A stretch of 64,000 nucleotides of DNA, from the NCBI RefSeq assembly GCF_051962475.1, contig NZ_JBQCCF010000028.1, positions 1 through 64,000 of the forward strand, given 5' to 3'. The stretch comes from Dyella_A sp051962475 (GTDB taxonomy: Bacteria; Pseudomonadota; Gammaproteobacteria; Xanthomonadales; Rhodanobacteraceae). This document shows positions 40,995 through 49,571 of the stretch, in pieces. Below the pieces are notes generated by a model. It ran no database searches. It saw only the letters and a list, made by a program, of their open reading frames with translations, and was not told the DNA's origin. A program made the position numbers and the translations under genes. How positions within the stretch are numbered: position 1 is the first letter of the stretch; every line of letters starts with the position of its first letter.

Positions 40995-41118
40995 CGCGAT
41001 TGTAGATCGGCCACACCACGGGATTGCGCGCCGCTTCTCGAACGTTCGAGCCTGCGCCTGGCGTAGCGCCGGAGCCGGCCTGGAAAAATCCGACTGGTGT
41101 CGGACTTCTTCATGGGTG

Positions 41119-41586
41119 TCAGGCCGGAAGCTTGCGAAACGCTATGGCAAAACGGTTCCAGCTGTTGACGGCGCTGACTGCCAAAGTCAGATCCACGAGT
41201 TGTGCGGGAGGAAACTCGAGCTTCACTCGTTGCCACAGATCGTCCGTGACGGTGTTGCCTGCGATCAGCGTCAACGCTTCGGCCCACTCGAGCGCCGCCC
41301 TTTCGCGTTCCGAGAAAAACGGGGTGTCGCGCCAGACCTGGAGCGTCGAAAGGCGCCGCTCCGCTTCACCAAGTTTCCTGGCGTCCGTCATGTGGCGGTC
41401 GAGGCAATAGGCGCATCCATTGAGCTGCGATACGCGGATCCGCACGAGTTCGACAAGGGGGCGTTCCAGGTCCGACCGGGCGACGCGTTGATCGAGCGTC
41501 GCCAAGGCGAGCATCGCACCCGGGCCGAAGGCAAAGAAGTTGAGGCGGGGTTCGGTAAGGTTTTCTTTTGCTGTTTGCGTATTCAT
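41119..41586 (-). CDS. carboxymuconolactone-decarboxylase/AhpD-like protein
   Basis: The 155-residue protein carries the AhpD-type redox motif C58-A-Y-C61-LDRH in GCAYCLDRHMTDARK, followed by ERERAALEWAEALT, both typical of the carboxymuconolactone decarboxylase family. Such single-domain members act as thiol peroxidase helpers or unknown antioxidants. The ATG shares one base with the stop of the porin gene (TAATG), so the two are coupled. It is the last gene of an MFS-porin-AhpD operon. Confidence 0.9.
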   Translation of the reverse strand: MNTQTAKENLTEPRLNFFAFGPGAMLALATLDQRVARSDLERPLVELVRIRVSQLNGCAYCLDRHMTDARKLGEAERRLSTLQVWRDTPFFSERERAALEWAEALTLIAGNTVTDDLWQRVKLEFPPAQLVDLTLAVSAVNSWNRFAIAFRKLPA

Positions 41587-43085
41587 TAGTAGCGGTATGT
41601 CGCGTCGAGATAGGTATAGGTTCCAGAAGAGAATCCGGATCGACGTAATGCGTCGCCTGCCGCGAGGTGTTCGACATTCAGGCGAATTGCCAGGTGGCGG
41701 CTGACGGACCACGTGCTCGTCAGCCGTATGAGATTTCCGGTATGTTGGCCCTTGACCCGCTGGGTTCCGGCGTAGGCCCGAGCGCCGCCGGCATAGATCG
41801 CGTCTTCCGTATCCAGGCGTCGCGCGTACCCATATTCCACGGCGACGGACGTGCGCGGGCCGGGTGAGAAGGAAAGGCCGGGGGCAATCATCAACAGGTT
41901 GGAAAGGCCGAGAAACTGCCCTTCCCCCAGATAGTTCGAGCTTGCGTACAGTGAATTGATGTCGCGCACCGTACCGGTGCCGTATGCGCCGCCGCCAGAA
42001 GCGAGGTCGATGTGCGACGTCAGCCGCGGCTTCCAGCCCGAATCCGACAACGCGATGCTCTGGGTGGCAAAGATGCCCCAGGCACGCACGGGTCGCCCGC
42101 CGATGGTTCGCCCGCTCTGGCGCACCGTCGTCCAATCGAAGCGCATGCCAGCATGCCGCCCCCAGAGACGGACACCCACGGTGTCGCGAGTGTCCTGCCC
42201 CGCCTGGCCCGCCAGGCGATAGCTTGGATTCTCGCTATGGATCCAGAAGGGATCGAGGTAGGTATTCGGGCCGCCTTCGGACACGATGAAACTGGCGTTG
42301 ATGCCCTGCAGCTTTTCGCCCGGATTGGCGTGTTCGTCGAAGCCTCCCCGGCCGAGGCGGGTGGCTCGCAGGTCGAAGGCGCCAACTCGCAGGCGAGACG
42401 CGTGCGCATAAACGCGCACGCCATTCCAGGTCCTGTGCAGGTTGGGTCCGTCGCTAAGGCTGATGAGTTGGCGCGGGCCGTCGGAAAACTCCTGCCGCCC
42501 CACCATGGCGCCGGCAAGAACCTTACCTACGTTGCCATGGACGTCGACGAACGATTGTTGCAACGACGCTGCGTTGCGGAAGTTTGGTGTCGCGCTGCTG
42601 CGACGGCTGTCGACCTGCCCTGCGCCAACCTCGCCGTACAAGCGCAGGTGGCGATTGAGAGTCAGGTCCGCCCCAAGTAAGAGGCGGCTTTGGTCCTGAT
42701 TGAAGTCGTTGCCCCGACGAAGCTGCGCGTTGTCCGAGGACGTTGATCGCAATCGCAGCTCCGAACTGATGGTCAGGTAGCCGGAATCGCCGACCGGAAT
42801 GGCCTTGCCCAACGGTGCGCGGCCCTGAGCGGCCATGCCGGACCAGTCCTCTGCCCAGCGACTTGCTATGAAGCCATTTCCGAGTTCTGGGCCCCAACCG
42901 GCTGCCGTCAGCGGATAGGGATCGGCCGGCGTCGGCGTCGCCTGTCCGGGGCGGGATGTTCCGCGGCATTTGCTGCTTTCAGCAGCGAATGCGGTCGGGC
43001 CATGGAATGCCAGCGTGGTGGCCAACGCGATGGCCAGTAGATGAAGACGGGCGGACACGGGTTTCTCAGGAACGGGAGACGACAT
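41586..43085 (-). CDS. alginate-export-family outer-membrane barrel
   Basis: The 499-residue protein has a signal peptide (about residues 1-34, ending AFAAES), an N-terminal region with GNGFIASRWAEDWSGM, then alternating beta strands such as YLTISSELRLRS and RHLRLYGEVGAGQ up to an aromatic C-terminus (YTYLDATYRY). This is the alginate_exp barrel type, which also includes porins for other anionic or aromatic compounds. The ATG at 43085 overlaps the MFS gene end by 20 bp; an upstream TTG is possible. Alginate itself is not implied, since no alginate genes are nearby. Confidence 0.78.
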   Translation of the reverse strand: MSSPVPEKPVSARLHLLAIALATTLAFHGPTAFAAESSKCRGTSRPGQATPTPADPYPLTAAGWGPELGNGFIASRWAEDWSGMAAQGRAPLGKAIPVGDSGYLTISSELRLRSTSSDNAQLRRGNDFNQDQSRLLLGADLTLNRHLRLYGEVGAGQVDSRRSSATPNFRNAASLQQSFVDVHGNVGKVLAGAMVGRQEFSDGPRQLISLSDGPNLHRTWNGVRVYAHASRLRVGAFDLRATRLGRGGFDEHANPGEKLQGINASFIVSEGGPNTYLDPFWIHSENPSYRLAGQAGQDTRDTVGVRLWGRHAGMRFDWTTVRQSGRTIGGRPVRAWGIFATQSIALSDSGWKPRLTSHIDLASGGGAYGTGTVRDINSLYASSNYLGEGQFLGLSNLLMIAPGLSFSPGPRTSVAVEYGYARRLDTEDAIYAGGARAYAGTQRVKGQHTGNLIRLTSTWSVSRHLAIRLNVEHLAAGDALRRSGFSSGTYTYLDATYRY

Positions 43086-44493
43086 GTGAGGCTTGCCGAG
43101 CAAAGCTCACGGCAAGCAAGAGCGCTGCGACTACGAGCGCCGTCGCGACACTAAACGCCACGTGGGCACCGGCTGCGATGGCCGAGGCCGAAGCTGTGCC
43201 GACCTCGGGTGCATGCGTTCCAATGGCAAACACAGCCCCCATGGCGGAGGCACCCGTGACCAGGCCAAGATTGCGCGAAAGGTTCAGCAGACCGGAGACC
43301 ACACCGCGCTGTGCCGCTTCAGATCCAGCAAGTACGGCGGTGTTGTTGGCGGCTTGGAACGTCGCGTAACCCGCGGTGGTGATAATCAAAGGCAGCACGT
43401 ACCCCACGACGCCCAGCGATGCCGGAAGTACAGAGAGAGCCAGGCTGCCGATAGCCATCGCGGACAGTCCTGCGATCGTCACGGCCCTCGCACCAAAACG
43501 ATCAACCGACCGTCCGGCGGGCACTCCCGCCAGAGCCGCCACCAGAGGACCCGCCGTCATGACGAGGCCAACCGATGCCGGGCTCATCCCGAGCGATCGC
43601 GCAAGGTAAAAGGGCCCTACGACCAACGTGGTCATGGCAACCGTCGTGACCAGCGCACTCATCGTAAAGCCGGCGCTCACCGTGCGGTCCCGGAACAGCC
43701 CGAGGCGGACGAGCGGCGAGGCGACCCGGGATTCCACCCAGATGAAAAGTCCGGCGGCCGCGATGGCCACTGCCAGCAAACCAAAGCTGCCGGACGATCC
43801 GCGCGCGATGGTCATGGAAAGGGCGTACGCTGCGAGCGTCAGCGCGAGGAGAATCGAACCGGCCAGATCGAAGGGTGCTCGACGCCCATGCGGCGGATCC
43901 ATCGGCAACGCAATGTAAGCCAGCGCCAGTGCCGCGAAGCCCAACGGCACGTTGAGAAAAAAGATGGAGCGCCAGCCAAGGCCGGCAATCAACATACCGC
44001 CGAGCGAAGGGCCGAGGGCGGTGCCCACCGCCGACATGGTGCCGAGGAATCCCATGGCGCGCCCTGCCCGGTCCTTTGGCACCGTGTCACCCACCAGCGC
44101 CATCGACAAGGCCATCATGACGGCAGCGCCGAGGCCCTGCCCGATGCGTCCAACAACGAGCATCCACAGATCGGTCGAGGAGCCACACACGATCGAGGCC
44201 ATGGTGAACAAACCCACACCGCCCATCATCAGTCGCCGCCGCCCGATGAGGTCACCGAGTCGGCCGACGCTGACAACCAAAGCCGTCACTGCGAGCAGGT
44301 AGGCCAGCACGACCCATTGCACAGCGCGGAAACTGGTGTGGAAAACATCGACAAACGTCGGCAACGCCACGTTGGCGATGCTGGTGCCAAGCGACGACAG
44401 CAACATCGTCATTGCCAGGCACGCCAGGGCGAACGGAACGCTCCCGGCCCCTGGTGTGGTGGTGGATCCAAAGCGAAATACGGAACGGAACAT
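43066..44493 (-). CDS. MFS exporter, DHA2 (14-TMS) type
   Basis: The 475-residue protein has about 14 hydrophobic segments and MFS landmarks: SIANVALPTF in helix 1, GRLGDLIGRRRLM between helices 2 and 3, and VGRIGQGLGAAVMMA with GPSLGGMLI (motif C) further on. It probably exports a drug or aromatic compound. GGAGAG precedes the ATG. It is divergent from a LysR gene across 144 bp and overlaps the porin gene, so the pair could form an inner- and outer-membrane route. Confidence 0.9.
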   Translation of the reverse strand: MFRSVFRFGSTTTPGAGSVPFALACLAMTMLLSSLGTSIANVALPTFVDVFHTSFRAVQWVVLAYLLAVTALVVSVGRLGDLIGRRRLMMGGVGLFTMASIVCGSSTDLWMLVVGRIGQGLGAAVMMALSMALVGDTVPKDRAGRAMGFLGTMSAVGTALGPSLGGMLIAGLGWRSIFFLNVPLGFAALALAYIALPMDPPHGRRAPFDLAGSILLALTLAAYALSMTIARGSSGSFGLLAVAIAAAGLFIWVESRVASPLVRLGLFRDRTVSAGFTMSALVTTVAMTTLVVGPFYLARSLGMSPASVGLVMTAGPLVAALAGVPAGRSVDRFGARAVTIAGLSAMAIGSLALSVLPASLGVVGYVLPLIITTAGYATFQAANNTAVLAGSEAAQRGVVSGLLNLSRNLGLVTGASAMGAVFAIGTHAPEVGTASASAIAAGAHVAFSVATALVVAALLLAVSFARQASHVVSRS

Positions 44494-44637
44494 GGCAGCT
44501 CTCCAGGCGACCGCGGCGCACGCGGCGCGGACGGAGAGAGAGCCTAGGAGCCGGGCTGAGATGCCAGAAGACGCATGAATCGAAAAGTATTAGTGCACCA
44601 GACGCCCGCTGTGGCCGGAGCCCGGGAGTTGTTAGAT

Positions 44638-45537
44638 ATGTCCATGCCTGATCTCAATCTCCTGGTGACCCTCGACGTCCTGCTGACGGAAGGAAGCGTC
44701 GTGCGGGCGGCGCGACGCCTCCAACTGAGTGCCTCGGCGATGAGTCGGGCGCTTGCGCGATTGCGCGAGGCGACCGGCGACCCGCTTCTCGTCCGTGCCG
44801 GACGCGGACTCGTGCCGACACCGCGGGCGCTGGCGTTGCGGGGCCGGGTCCGGCAGGTGGTCGATGACGCAGAGGCGGTGCTGCGCCCTGCACTCAAGCT
44901 CGACCTCGCCTCACTCTCGCGCACTTTTTCGATTCGCAGCACGGAGGGTTTCGTCGAGACCTTCGGCCCTGCTCTGCTCGCACGCATCGAGACCGAAGCC
45001 CCGGGTGTGCGGCTGTGGTTCGTACCCAAGCTGGACAAGGACAGTACCGCGCTGCGTGATGGCGTGGTCGACCTCGAAACCGGTGTTACCAGCAAGTCCA
45101 TGGGGCCGGAGATAAGAACGCAGGGTCTATTCCGCGATCGCTTCGTTGGCATCGTGCGTAAGGGACACGCCTTGGCCCGGGGAAAGGTGACGCCCGAACG
45201 TTATGCCGGAGGGGCACACATCCTGATATCCCGGCGCGGGCTCGAGATGGCGCCAGTCGACCACGCGCTCGAAAAGCTCGGTTTATCGAGACGCTGCGTG
45301 GTGACCGTAGGCGGTTTCAGCCCGGCCATCGTGCTTGCAGGCGAGTCCGACATGATCGCGACCGTACCGGAGCGGCACACACAGAGTCTGTGGCGAGGCC
45401 TGCATTGCTTTGCGCTTCCGGTGGAGGTGCCTCAGTTCACCATTTCCCTGTTCTGGCATCCACGCCTGGATGCGGACCCGGCGCACCAATGGTTGAGGTC
45501 TCTCGTAGCCACGGTTTGCCGGCAGGGGCAGCCATGA
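44638..45537 (+). CDS. LysR-family regulator
   Basis: This 299-residue protein has an N-terminal winged helix-turn-helix (VRAARRLQLSASAMSRALAR) with RLREATGDPLLVRAG, then a co-inducer domain. The ATG at 44638 was chosen for its GGGAG site and standard LysR start (MPDLNLLVTLDVL); an open frame runs 21 codons further up. It is divergent from the MFS-porin-AhpD operon and is its likely regulator. Confidence 0.9.
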   Translation: MSMPDLNLLVTLDVLLTEGSVVRAARRLQLSASAMSRALARLREATGDPLLVRAGRGLVPTPRALALRGRVRQVVDDAEAVLRPALKLDLASLSRTFSIRSTEGFVETFGPALLARIETEAPGVRLWFVPKLDKDSTALRDGVVDLETGVTSKSMGPEIRTQGLFRDRFVGIVRKGHALARGKVTPERYAGGAHILISRRGLEMAPVDHALEKLGLSRRCVVTVGGFSPAIVLAGESDMIATVPERHTQSLWRGLHCFALPVEVPQFTISLFWHPRLDADPAHQWLRSLVATVCRQGQP

Positions 45538-45634
45538 GGACGGCAACGCTGCTAGTCGAACGGAAACCAGCGCATCTGCACCGGCAGGATCGTGCCCCTT
45601 ACATCTCAACACCCGACACCCTTAGGTAAAAGCC

Positions 45635-46438
45635 ATGATGCACAGACTTGCACTACTGCTGGCGCTCGCTGCCTTCAGCGGAGCGGGTATGAGCCAGGGA
45701 GCCAGACCCGCCTTCCTGTTCCTCGGCAGCTACCACATGAACAACCACAACCGTGACATGTTCAACCTGAAGGCGTCGGACGTCACGTCGGTCCAACGGC
45801 AACGGGAAATTCTTCAAGTGGTAGATGCCGTCGCAGCGTTTCAGCCAACAAAGATCATGATTGAGCGCGACGTGGCCGATCAGGCAGAAGTCCAGGCGCA
45901 ACTTCGGCAAACCTGTGATGGGAAGCGATCCGAAAGCAAGGAGGAGTACGAACAAATTGGCTTCCGCTTGGCTTGCCGCTTGCGTGTTCCTGTGGTCGCG
46001 ATCAACTACAACGATCTAGGTCCCATCGCGGATCCAAAGAAGATCGACATAGGCACGGCGAATCCCAAAGAGCTAAGTAAGGTCATGTCGCTTGGCGAGA
46101 GCGACAACACGGCGCTGCAGAAACTCGAGCAAACTGAGAGCGTGGGGAAGATCCTGGAATACCTGAACTCGGATCGGAAAACTCGGGAGATCGCCTCGCG
46201 GTATTACCTTCTGGCAAGACTGAAATCCCCCAAGGATCGGGTGGGGGCGAACTGGGTCCAGTACTGGTATGGCAGGAACCTGGTGATATTCGCCAACATC
46301 CTTGAAAACACATTACCGGGCGACCGTGTCTTGGTTATCTACGGTTACGGGCACGGATACATACTGCGTGGCATGGCTGAAGAGTCGCAGCTCTTCGACG
46401 TGGTGAACACCGAAGACTTCCTGCACGACCACCTTTGA
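45635..46438 (+). CDS. DUF5694-like secreted protein
   Basis: The 267-residue protein has a signal peptide (1-21), then FLFLGSYHMNNHNRDMF, KIMIERD, and YGYGHGYILRGMAE at the end. The His/Glu/Arg landmarks are those of DUF5694, distantly related to the TraB/EreA-like fold. G+C is visibly lower than in the neighbours (many AAG, AAC, GAA codons), suggesting recent acquisition. The function is unknown. Confidence 0.8.
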   Translation: MMHRLALLLALAAFSGAGMSQGARPAFLFLGSYHMNNHNRDMFNLKASDVTSVQRQREILQVVDAVAAFQPTKIMIERDVADQAEVQAQLRQTCDGKRSESKEEYEQIGFRLACRLRVPVVAINYNDLGPIADPKKIDIGTANPKELSKVMSLGESDNTALQKLEQTESVGKILEYLNSDRKTREIASRYYLLARLKSPKDRVGANWVQYWYGRNLVIFANILENTLPGDRVLVIYGYGHGYILRGMAEESQLFDVVNTEDFLHDHL

Positions 46439-46580
46439 CAGGGCCTGGTTCGTATACGTTGAGCCGGGGCCCCAGCCGACATGCTCACGCCGCCGGATCA
46501 CCGTACAGCTGCCACTTCTGCCACGCCGATAGTCATCGCTAATCGGCGGTGCCGACTCCGAGCTTTTGATCGAAAATTGA

Positions 46581-46615
46581 GGGCGAAGACCATCGATTCG
46601 CAGATGCCTTCGCCC
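46581..46615 (-). terminator. probable terminator of the gene at 46629
   Basis: GGGCGAAG and CTTCGCCC pair perfectly over 8 bp around a 19-base loop. On the minus strand the stem is followed by TCAATTTTCG, so it suits the end of the hypothetical gene whose stop is at 46629. Confidence 0.5.
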
Positions 46616-46628
46616 CCAGGTTTGGCGG

Positions 46629-47261
46629 CTACTGGTAGGTCGGATACGCCTTCAAAGCGGACGCCATCACGCTCACGGGTGACCGCGAGGGCAACACGAA
46701 GTAACTGCCACCCTCCTCCCTCACTCGACCTCGCATGCCAACCGGCAACCCCAGCCGCTGCGCATCGATGGCATCGATCAACTCCCGCAGCCTGCCCGCG
46801 TCACGGTAGATGGCGTCGCCGATCGCCGGCAGCGTGCCGTCCGCGAACTCGGCCTCGCCGCTGCAGGTCACCACGTCGCCGTGGGCGCGGAGGCTATCGA
46901 GTAGCTCGTGGATGGCGTCGAGCTGGTCGAGCGTGATGCCGGACATGTAGCGCTCATCGGCCTCGACTCTTACCGGTTCGGTGGCATCCGCTTCGCCTGA
47001 TGCGGCGGCTTCGCTGGACGTGTCTTGTGCAGGGCGTTCGTCCAGCCACTGCGTTATCTGTGTTTCCAGCCAGGCCAGGTTGCTGGCTATTTCGCTCAGG
47101 TGAATTTCCGTGACGATGTCCTCGGGCGCTTTCGCCTGGCGCTTACGCACCAGTCGGGCCAGTAGCGCCACGTCCAGGCGCAGCTTTGCGAGTCGTTGCA
47201 GGCTGTGCGCGGAAAGAACTTCGCCTGCGCCTTCCTGATCTTCCGAATCGATGGTGGACAT
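46629..47261 (-). CDS. hypothetical protein, helical, unknown
   Basis: The 210-residue acidic protein is rich in helix-forming residues. It has a first part (1-75) with regularly spaced Leu, an acidic Ser/Ala/Glu linker (76-100), and a second part with LDQLDAIHELLDSLRAHGDV and a C-terminal SYFVLPSR. No signal, membrane segment or known motif is seen. GAGGAGG before the ATG is a strong ribosome-binding site. It stands alone and is probably lineage-specific. Confidence 0.7.
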   Translation of the reverse strand: MSTIDSEDQEGAGEVLSAHSLQRLAKLRLDVALLARLVRKRQAKAPEDIVTEIHLSEIASNLAWLETQITQWLDERPAQDTSSEAAASGEADATEPVRVEADERYMSGITLDQLDAIHELLDSLRAHGDVVTCSGEAEFADGTLPAIGDAIYRDAGRLRELIDAIDAQRLGLPVGMRGRVREEGGSYFVLPSRSPVSVMASALKAYPTYQ

Positions 47262-47601
47262 GCTTGCCTCCTCGTTCCATGAAGTACCCGTGCGCCAGGA
47301 CGGCGACGGGAAGTCGGGAGGCTAGAAACCGCACACAGCCGGCGGGCTTATTTCCCTTGCGGGTGTTGTATTCGCCGCCCTCCCGACGCAAGTGTCACGT
47401 CGGTTGCGCCTGCGAACGTGCAGGCACAAAAAACCCACCGGTTTGACGGAGGTGGGTACCGCTGTGTGGGGAGTTTCTAGGCTCCTTGCGACCGAGTCTC
47501 CTACCGCGGTGTGGGTGAGTCAAGGCGAATGGGTTGGCCATCACGCATCGCGACCGGTCACTGGCGAGGACGATCGCTGCGCCCTCTTCCGTCGTGAGTT
47601 T
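47262..47601. other. 340-bp intergenic region with one terminator
   Basis: Apart from the minus-strand terminator at 47428-47457 and the likely promoter of the gene starting at 47261, no coding frame or RNA gene could be supported in this stretch. Confidence 0.5.
47428..47457 (-). terminator. rho-independent terminator
   Basis: ACCCACC and GGTGGGT pair over 7 bp; on the minus strand the stem is followed directly by a run of six T. It is 145 bp beyond the stop of the LysR gene at 47602 and is the clearest intrinsic terminator in the window. Confidence 0.75.
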
Positions 47602-48495
47602 TCATCCGCTCACATATGCCGCCAACTCATCCGGCGTCCCTTTCGGAAACGCTTCCCTCAGATAATCCAGAAACGCCGAGACGCGCGCGCTGAGCAGGCG
47701 GCGGGTGGGATAGAGCGCCCATAGTTCGATCTCCGGCCCGTCTACCCTGCCCCACTGCACCAGCGTGCCGGCAGCGAGATCAGGGCTGGCGAGCGACAGC
47801 GGCAGCCGGGCGGCGCCAGCGCCCATGCGCGCGGCATCGCGCACCATGAGCAGCGATGACAGGCCGATCACCGGTTGGGCGGCGAGCGTGGCAGGCCCGG
47901 CGGGCGTGGCCATCGTCCAGGTTTCGGTCGGCTGCATGGCGCCGCGGACGATGACTGGCACAGGCTCGCCATGGGTGGGCTTGGGCAGGTTCGGGCTGGC
48001 GACGACCAGCAGCCGATCGCGCAGAAAGATGCGTCCCACCAGGTTGGCGTCCGGCTCGGGATTGACGCGGATAACCAGGTCGTAGGCCTCTTCGATCATG
48101 TCCACGGCACGGTCGTCGGCGGTGATGTCCAGCCGCACCTGCGGGTGCCGCAGCGCGAAGCCGGCGGCGAGCTTGCCCATGGCAGTCTGCGAAAAAAGGA
48201 GCGGCGCGCTGATGCGCAGGCGGCCGCGTGCGGTGTGGCCGCCGGAGGCGATGGCCGTGGCGGTCTCCTCGAGTTCGGTGAGCAGGAGCGCCGTGCGTTC
48301 GTAAAGCGCGCGGCCTTCTTCGGTGAGCTTGAGCGATCGCGCACCACGCTCGAACAGACGCAGATCCAGGCTGGCCTCCAGCTCGGCCACGCGCCGGGAC
48401 AGCGTGGCCTTAGGCCGGCCCGCTTCGCGCGCGGCCCGGCCAAACCCGCCATGGCGGGCCACGAGGTTGAAATCGGCAAGCGCGAGCAGGTCCAT
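47602..48495 (-). CDS. LysR-family regulator
   Basis: The 297-residue protein starts MDLLALADFNLVARHGGFGR with the family winged helix-turn-helix (AAREAGRPKATLSRRVAELE) and has the co-inducer domain with RLRISAPLLFSQTAMG. A GTG three codons further up is an alternative start; the ATG at 48495 has AGGTGG at the right distance. It is divergent from the NmrA-type gene across 107 bp, the classic position for a regulator and its target. Confidence 0.92.
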   Translation of the reverse strand: MDLLALADFNLVARHGGFGRAAREAGRPKATLSRRVAELEASLDLRLFERGARSLKLTEEGRALYERTALLLTELEETATAIASGGHTARGRLRISAPLLFSQTAMGKLAAGFALRHPQVRLDITADDRAVDMIEEAYDLVIRVNPEPDANLVGRIFLRDRLLVVASPNLPKPTHGEPVPVIVRGAMQPTETWTMATPAGPATLAAQPVIGLSSLLMVRDAARMGAGAARLPLSLASPDLAAGTLVQWGRVDGPEIELWALYPTRRLLSARVSAFLDYLREAFPKGTPDELAAYVSG

Positions 48496-48602
48496 GTGTT
48501 CCACCTATGAGACGAGGCGTCCCACTTTAACGGCTATGCCTGCGAATTTGGATCGATAGCATGACGAGTGTGTTCCCAACCCACCCACTCGGAGTACATG
48601 CC

Positions 48603-49475
48603 ATGACCATCCTCGTAACTGGTGCCACCGGCCGCGTCGGCCGCCACGTCGTCGACCAGCTTGCCCAGCGCGGCGCCGCCGTGCGGGTGCTCACCCGCGA
48701 TCCCGCCAAAGCCACCTTCCCCGCCGGCGTGGAGGTGGTGAAGGGCGACCTGCTCGACCTCGACGCCCTGCCCGCCGCCTTTGACGGCGTCAGCACGCTG
48801 TTCCTCCTCAATGCGGTGACTGGCGACGAGTTCACCCAGGCGCTTCTCACGCTCAACGTGGCCCGCGAGGCGGGCGTGAAGCGGGTGGTCTACCTGTCGG
48901 TGATCCACGCGGACCGCTACGTCAACGTGCCGCACTTCGCGGTGAAGTTCGGCGCCGAGCGCATGCTGCAGCAGATGGGTTTCAGCGCCACGATCCTGCG
49001 CCCGGCCTACTTCATCGACAACGAGCACATGATCAAGAACGTGGTGCTTCAGCACGGCGTCTACCCGATGCCGATCGGCCCAAAGGGCCTGGCGATGGTC
49101 GATGCGCGCGACATCGCCGAAGTCGCTGCGATCGAACTGATCCGCCGCAGCGAAGGCCCGGACACGTTGCCGATCGAAGCGATCAACCTGGTGGGCCCGG
49201 ACACGCTCACCGGCGCGGACGTGGCGGCTATCTGGACGGACGTGCTGGGACGCCCGGTGGTCTACGGCGGCGACGACCCCGCCGGGTTCGAACAGAACGC
49301 CGCCGGTTTCATGCCGCCCTGGATGGCCTACGAGATGCGGCTGATGGCCGAACGCTGGGTCAGCGACGGCATGATCCCGGAACCGGGCGACGTGCCGCGC
49401 CTGACCAAGCTGCTGGGGCGGCCGCTGCGTTCGTATCGCGGGTTTGTGGAGGAGGTGGCTGCGCCTGGCCACTGA
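48603..49475 (+). CDS. NmrA-type NAD(P)-binding protein
   Basis: The 290-residue protein is an atypical short-chain dehydrogenase: the dinucleotide loop VTGATGRVGRHVV at the start, LRPAYFIDNE in the middle, and no Tyr-x3-Lys active pair. It resembles NmrA/TMR-type NAD(P)-dependent oxidoreductases or redox sensors. The ATG at 48603 begins at the fold's first strand. It is probably controlled by the divergent LysR protein. Confidence 0.9.
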   Translation: MTILVTGATGRVGRHVVDQLAQRGAAVRVLTRDPAKATFPAGVEVVKGDLLDLDALPAAFDGVSTLFLLNAVTGDEFTQALLTLNVAREAGVKRVVYLSVIHADRYVNVPHFAVKFGAERMLQQMGFSATILRPAYFIDNEHMIKNVVLQHGVYPMPIGPKGLAMVDARDIAEVAAIELIRRSEGPDTLPIEAINLVGPDTLTGADVAAIWTDVLGRPVVYGGDDPAGFEQNAAGFMPPWMAYEMRLMAERWVSDGMIPEPGDVPRLTKLLGRPLRSYRGFVEEVAAPGH

Positions 49476-49498
49476 ATTTGCCGCCAACGACATCCGCC

Positions 49499-49522
49499 GG
49501 GTGGGGACGGACTAGCCCACCC
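49499..49522. terminator. hairpin between convergent genes
   Basis: GGGTGGG and CCCACCC pair perfectly around a 10-base loop, with further pairing of flanking ATCCGC and GCGGA. It lies between the stops of the NmrA gene (49475) and the porin gene (49572) and may end both transcripts. Confidence 0.55.
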
Positions 49523-49571
49523 TTGCGGACATGGGGCAGCCTCCCAACCCATCGGTCCGGAAGAGCCGTCA

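Noticed and set aside
41586..43085. Alginate biosynthesis or export locus
   Set aside because: Only the barrel family points that way; no alginate polymerase, epimerase or lyase gene is nearby.
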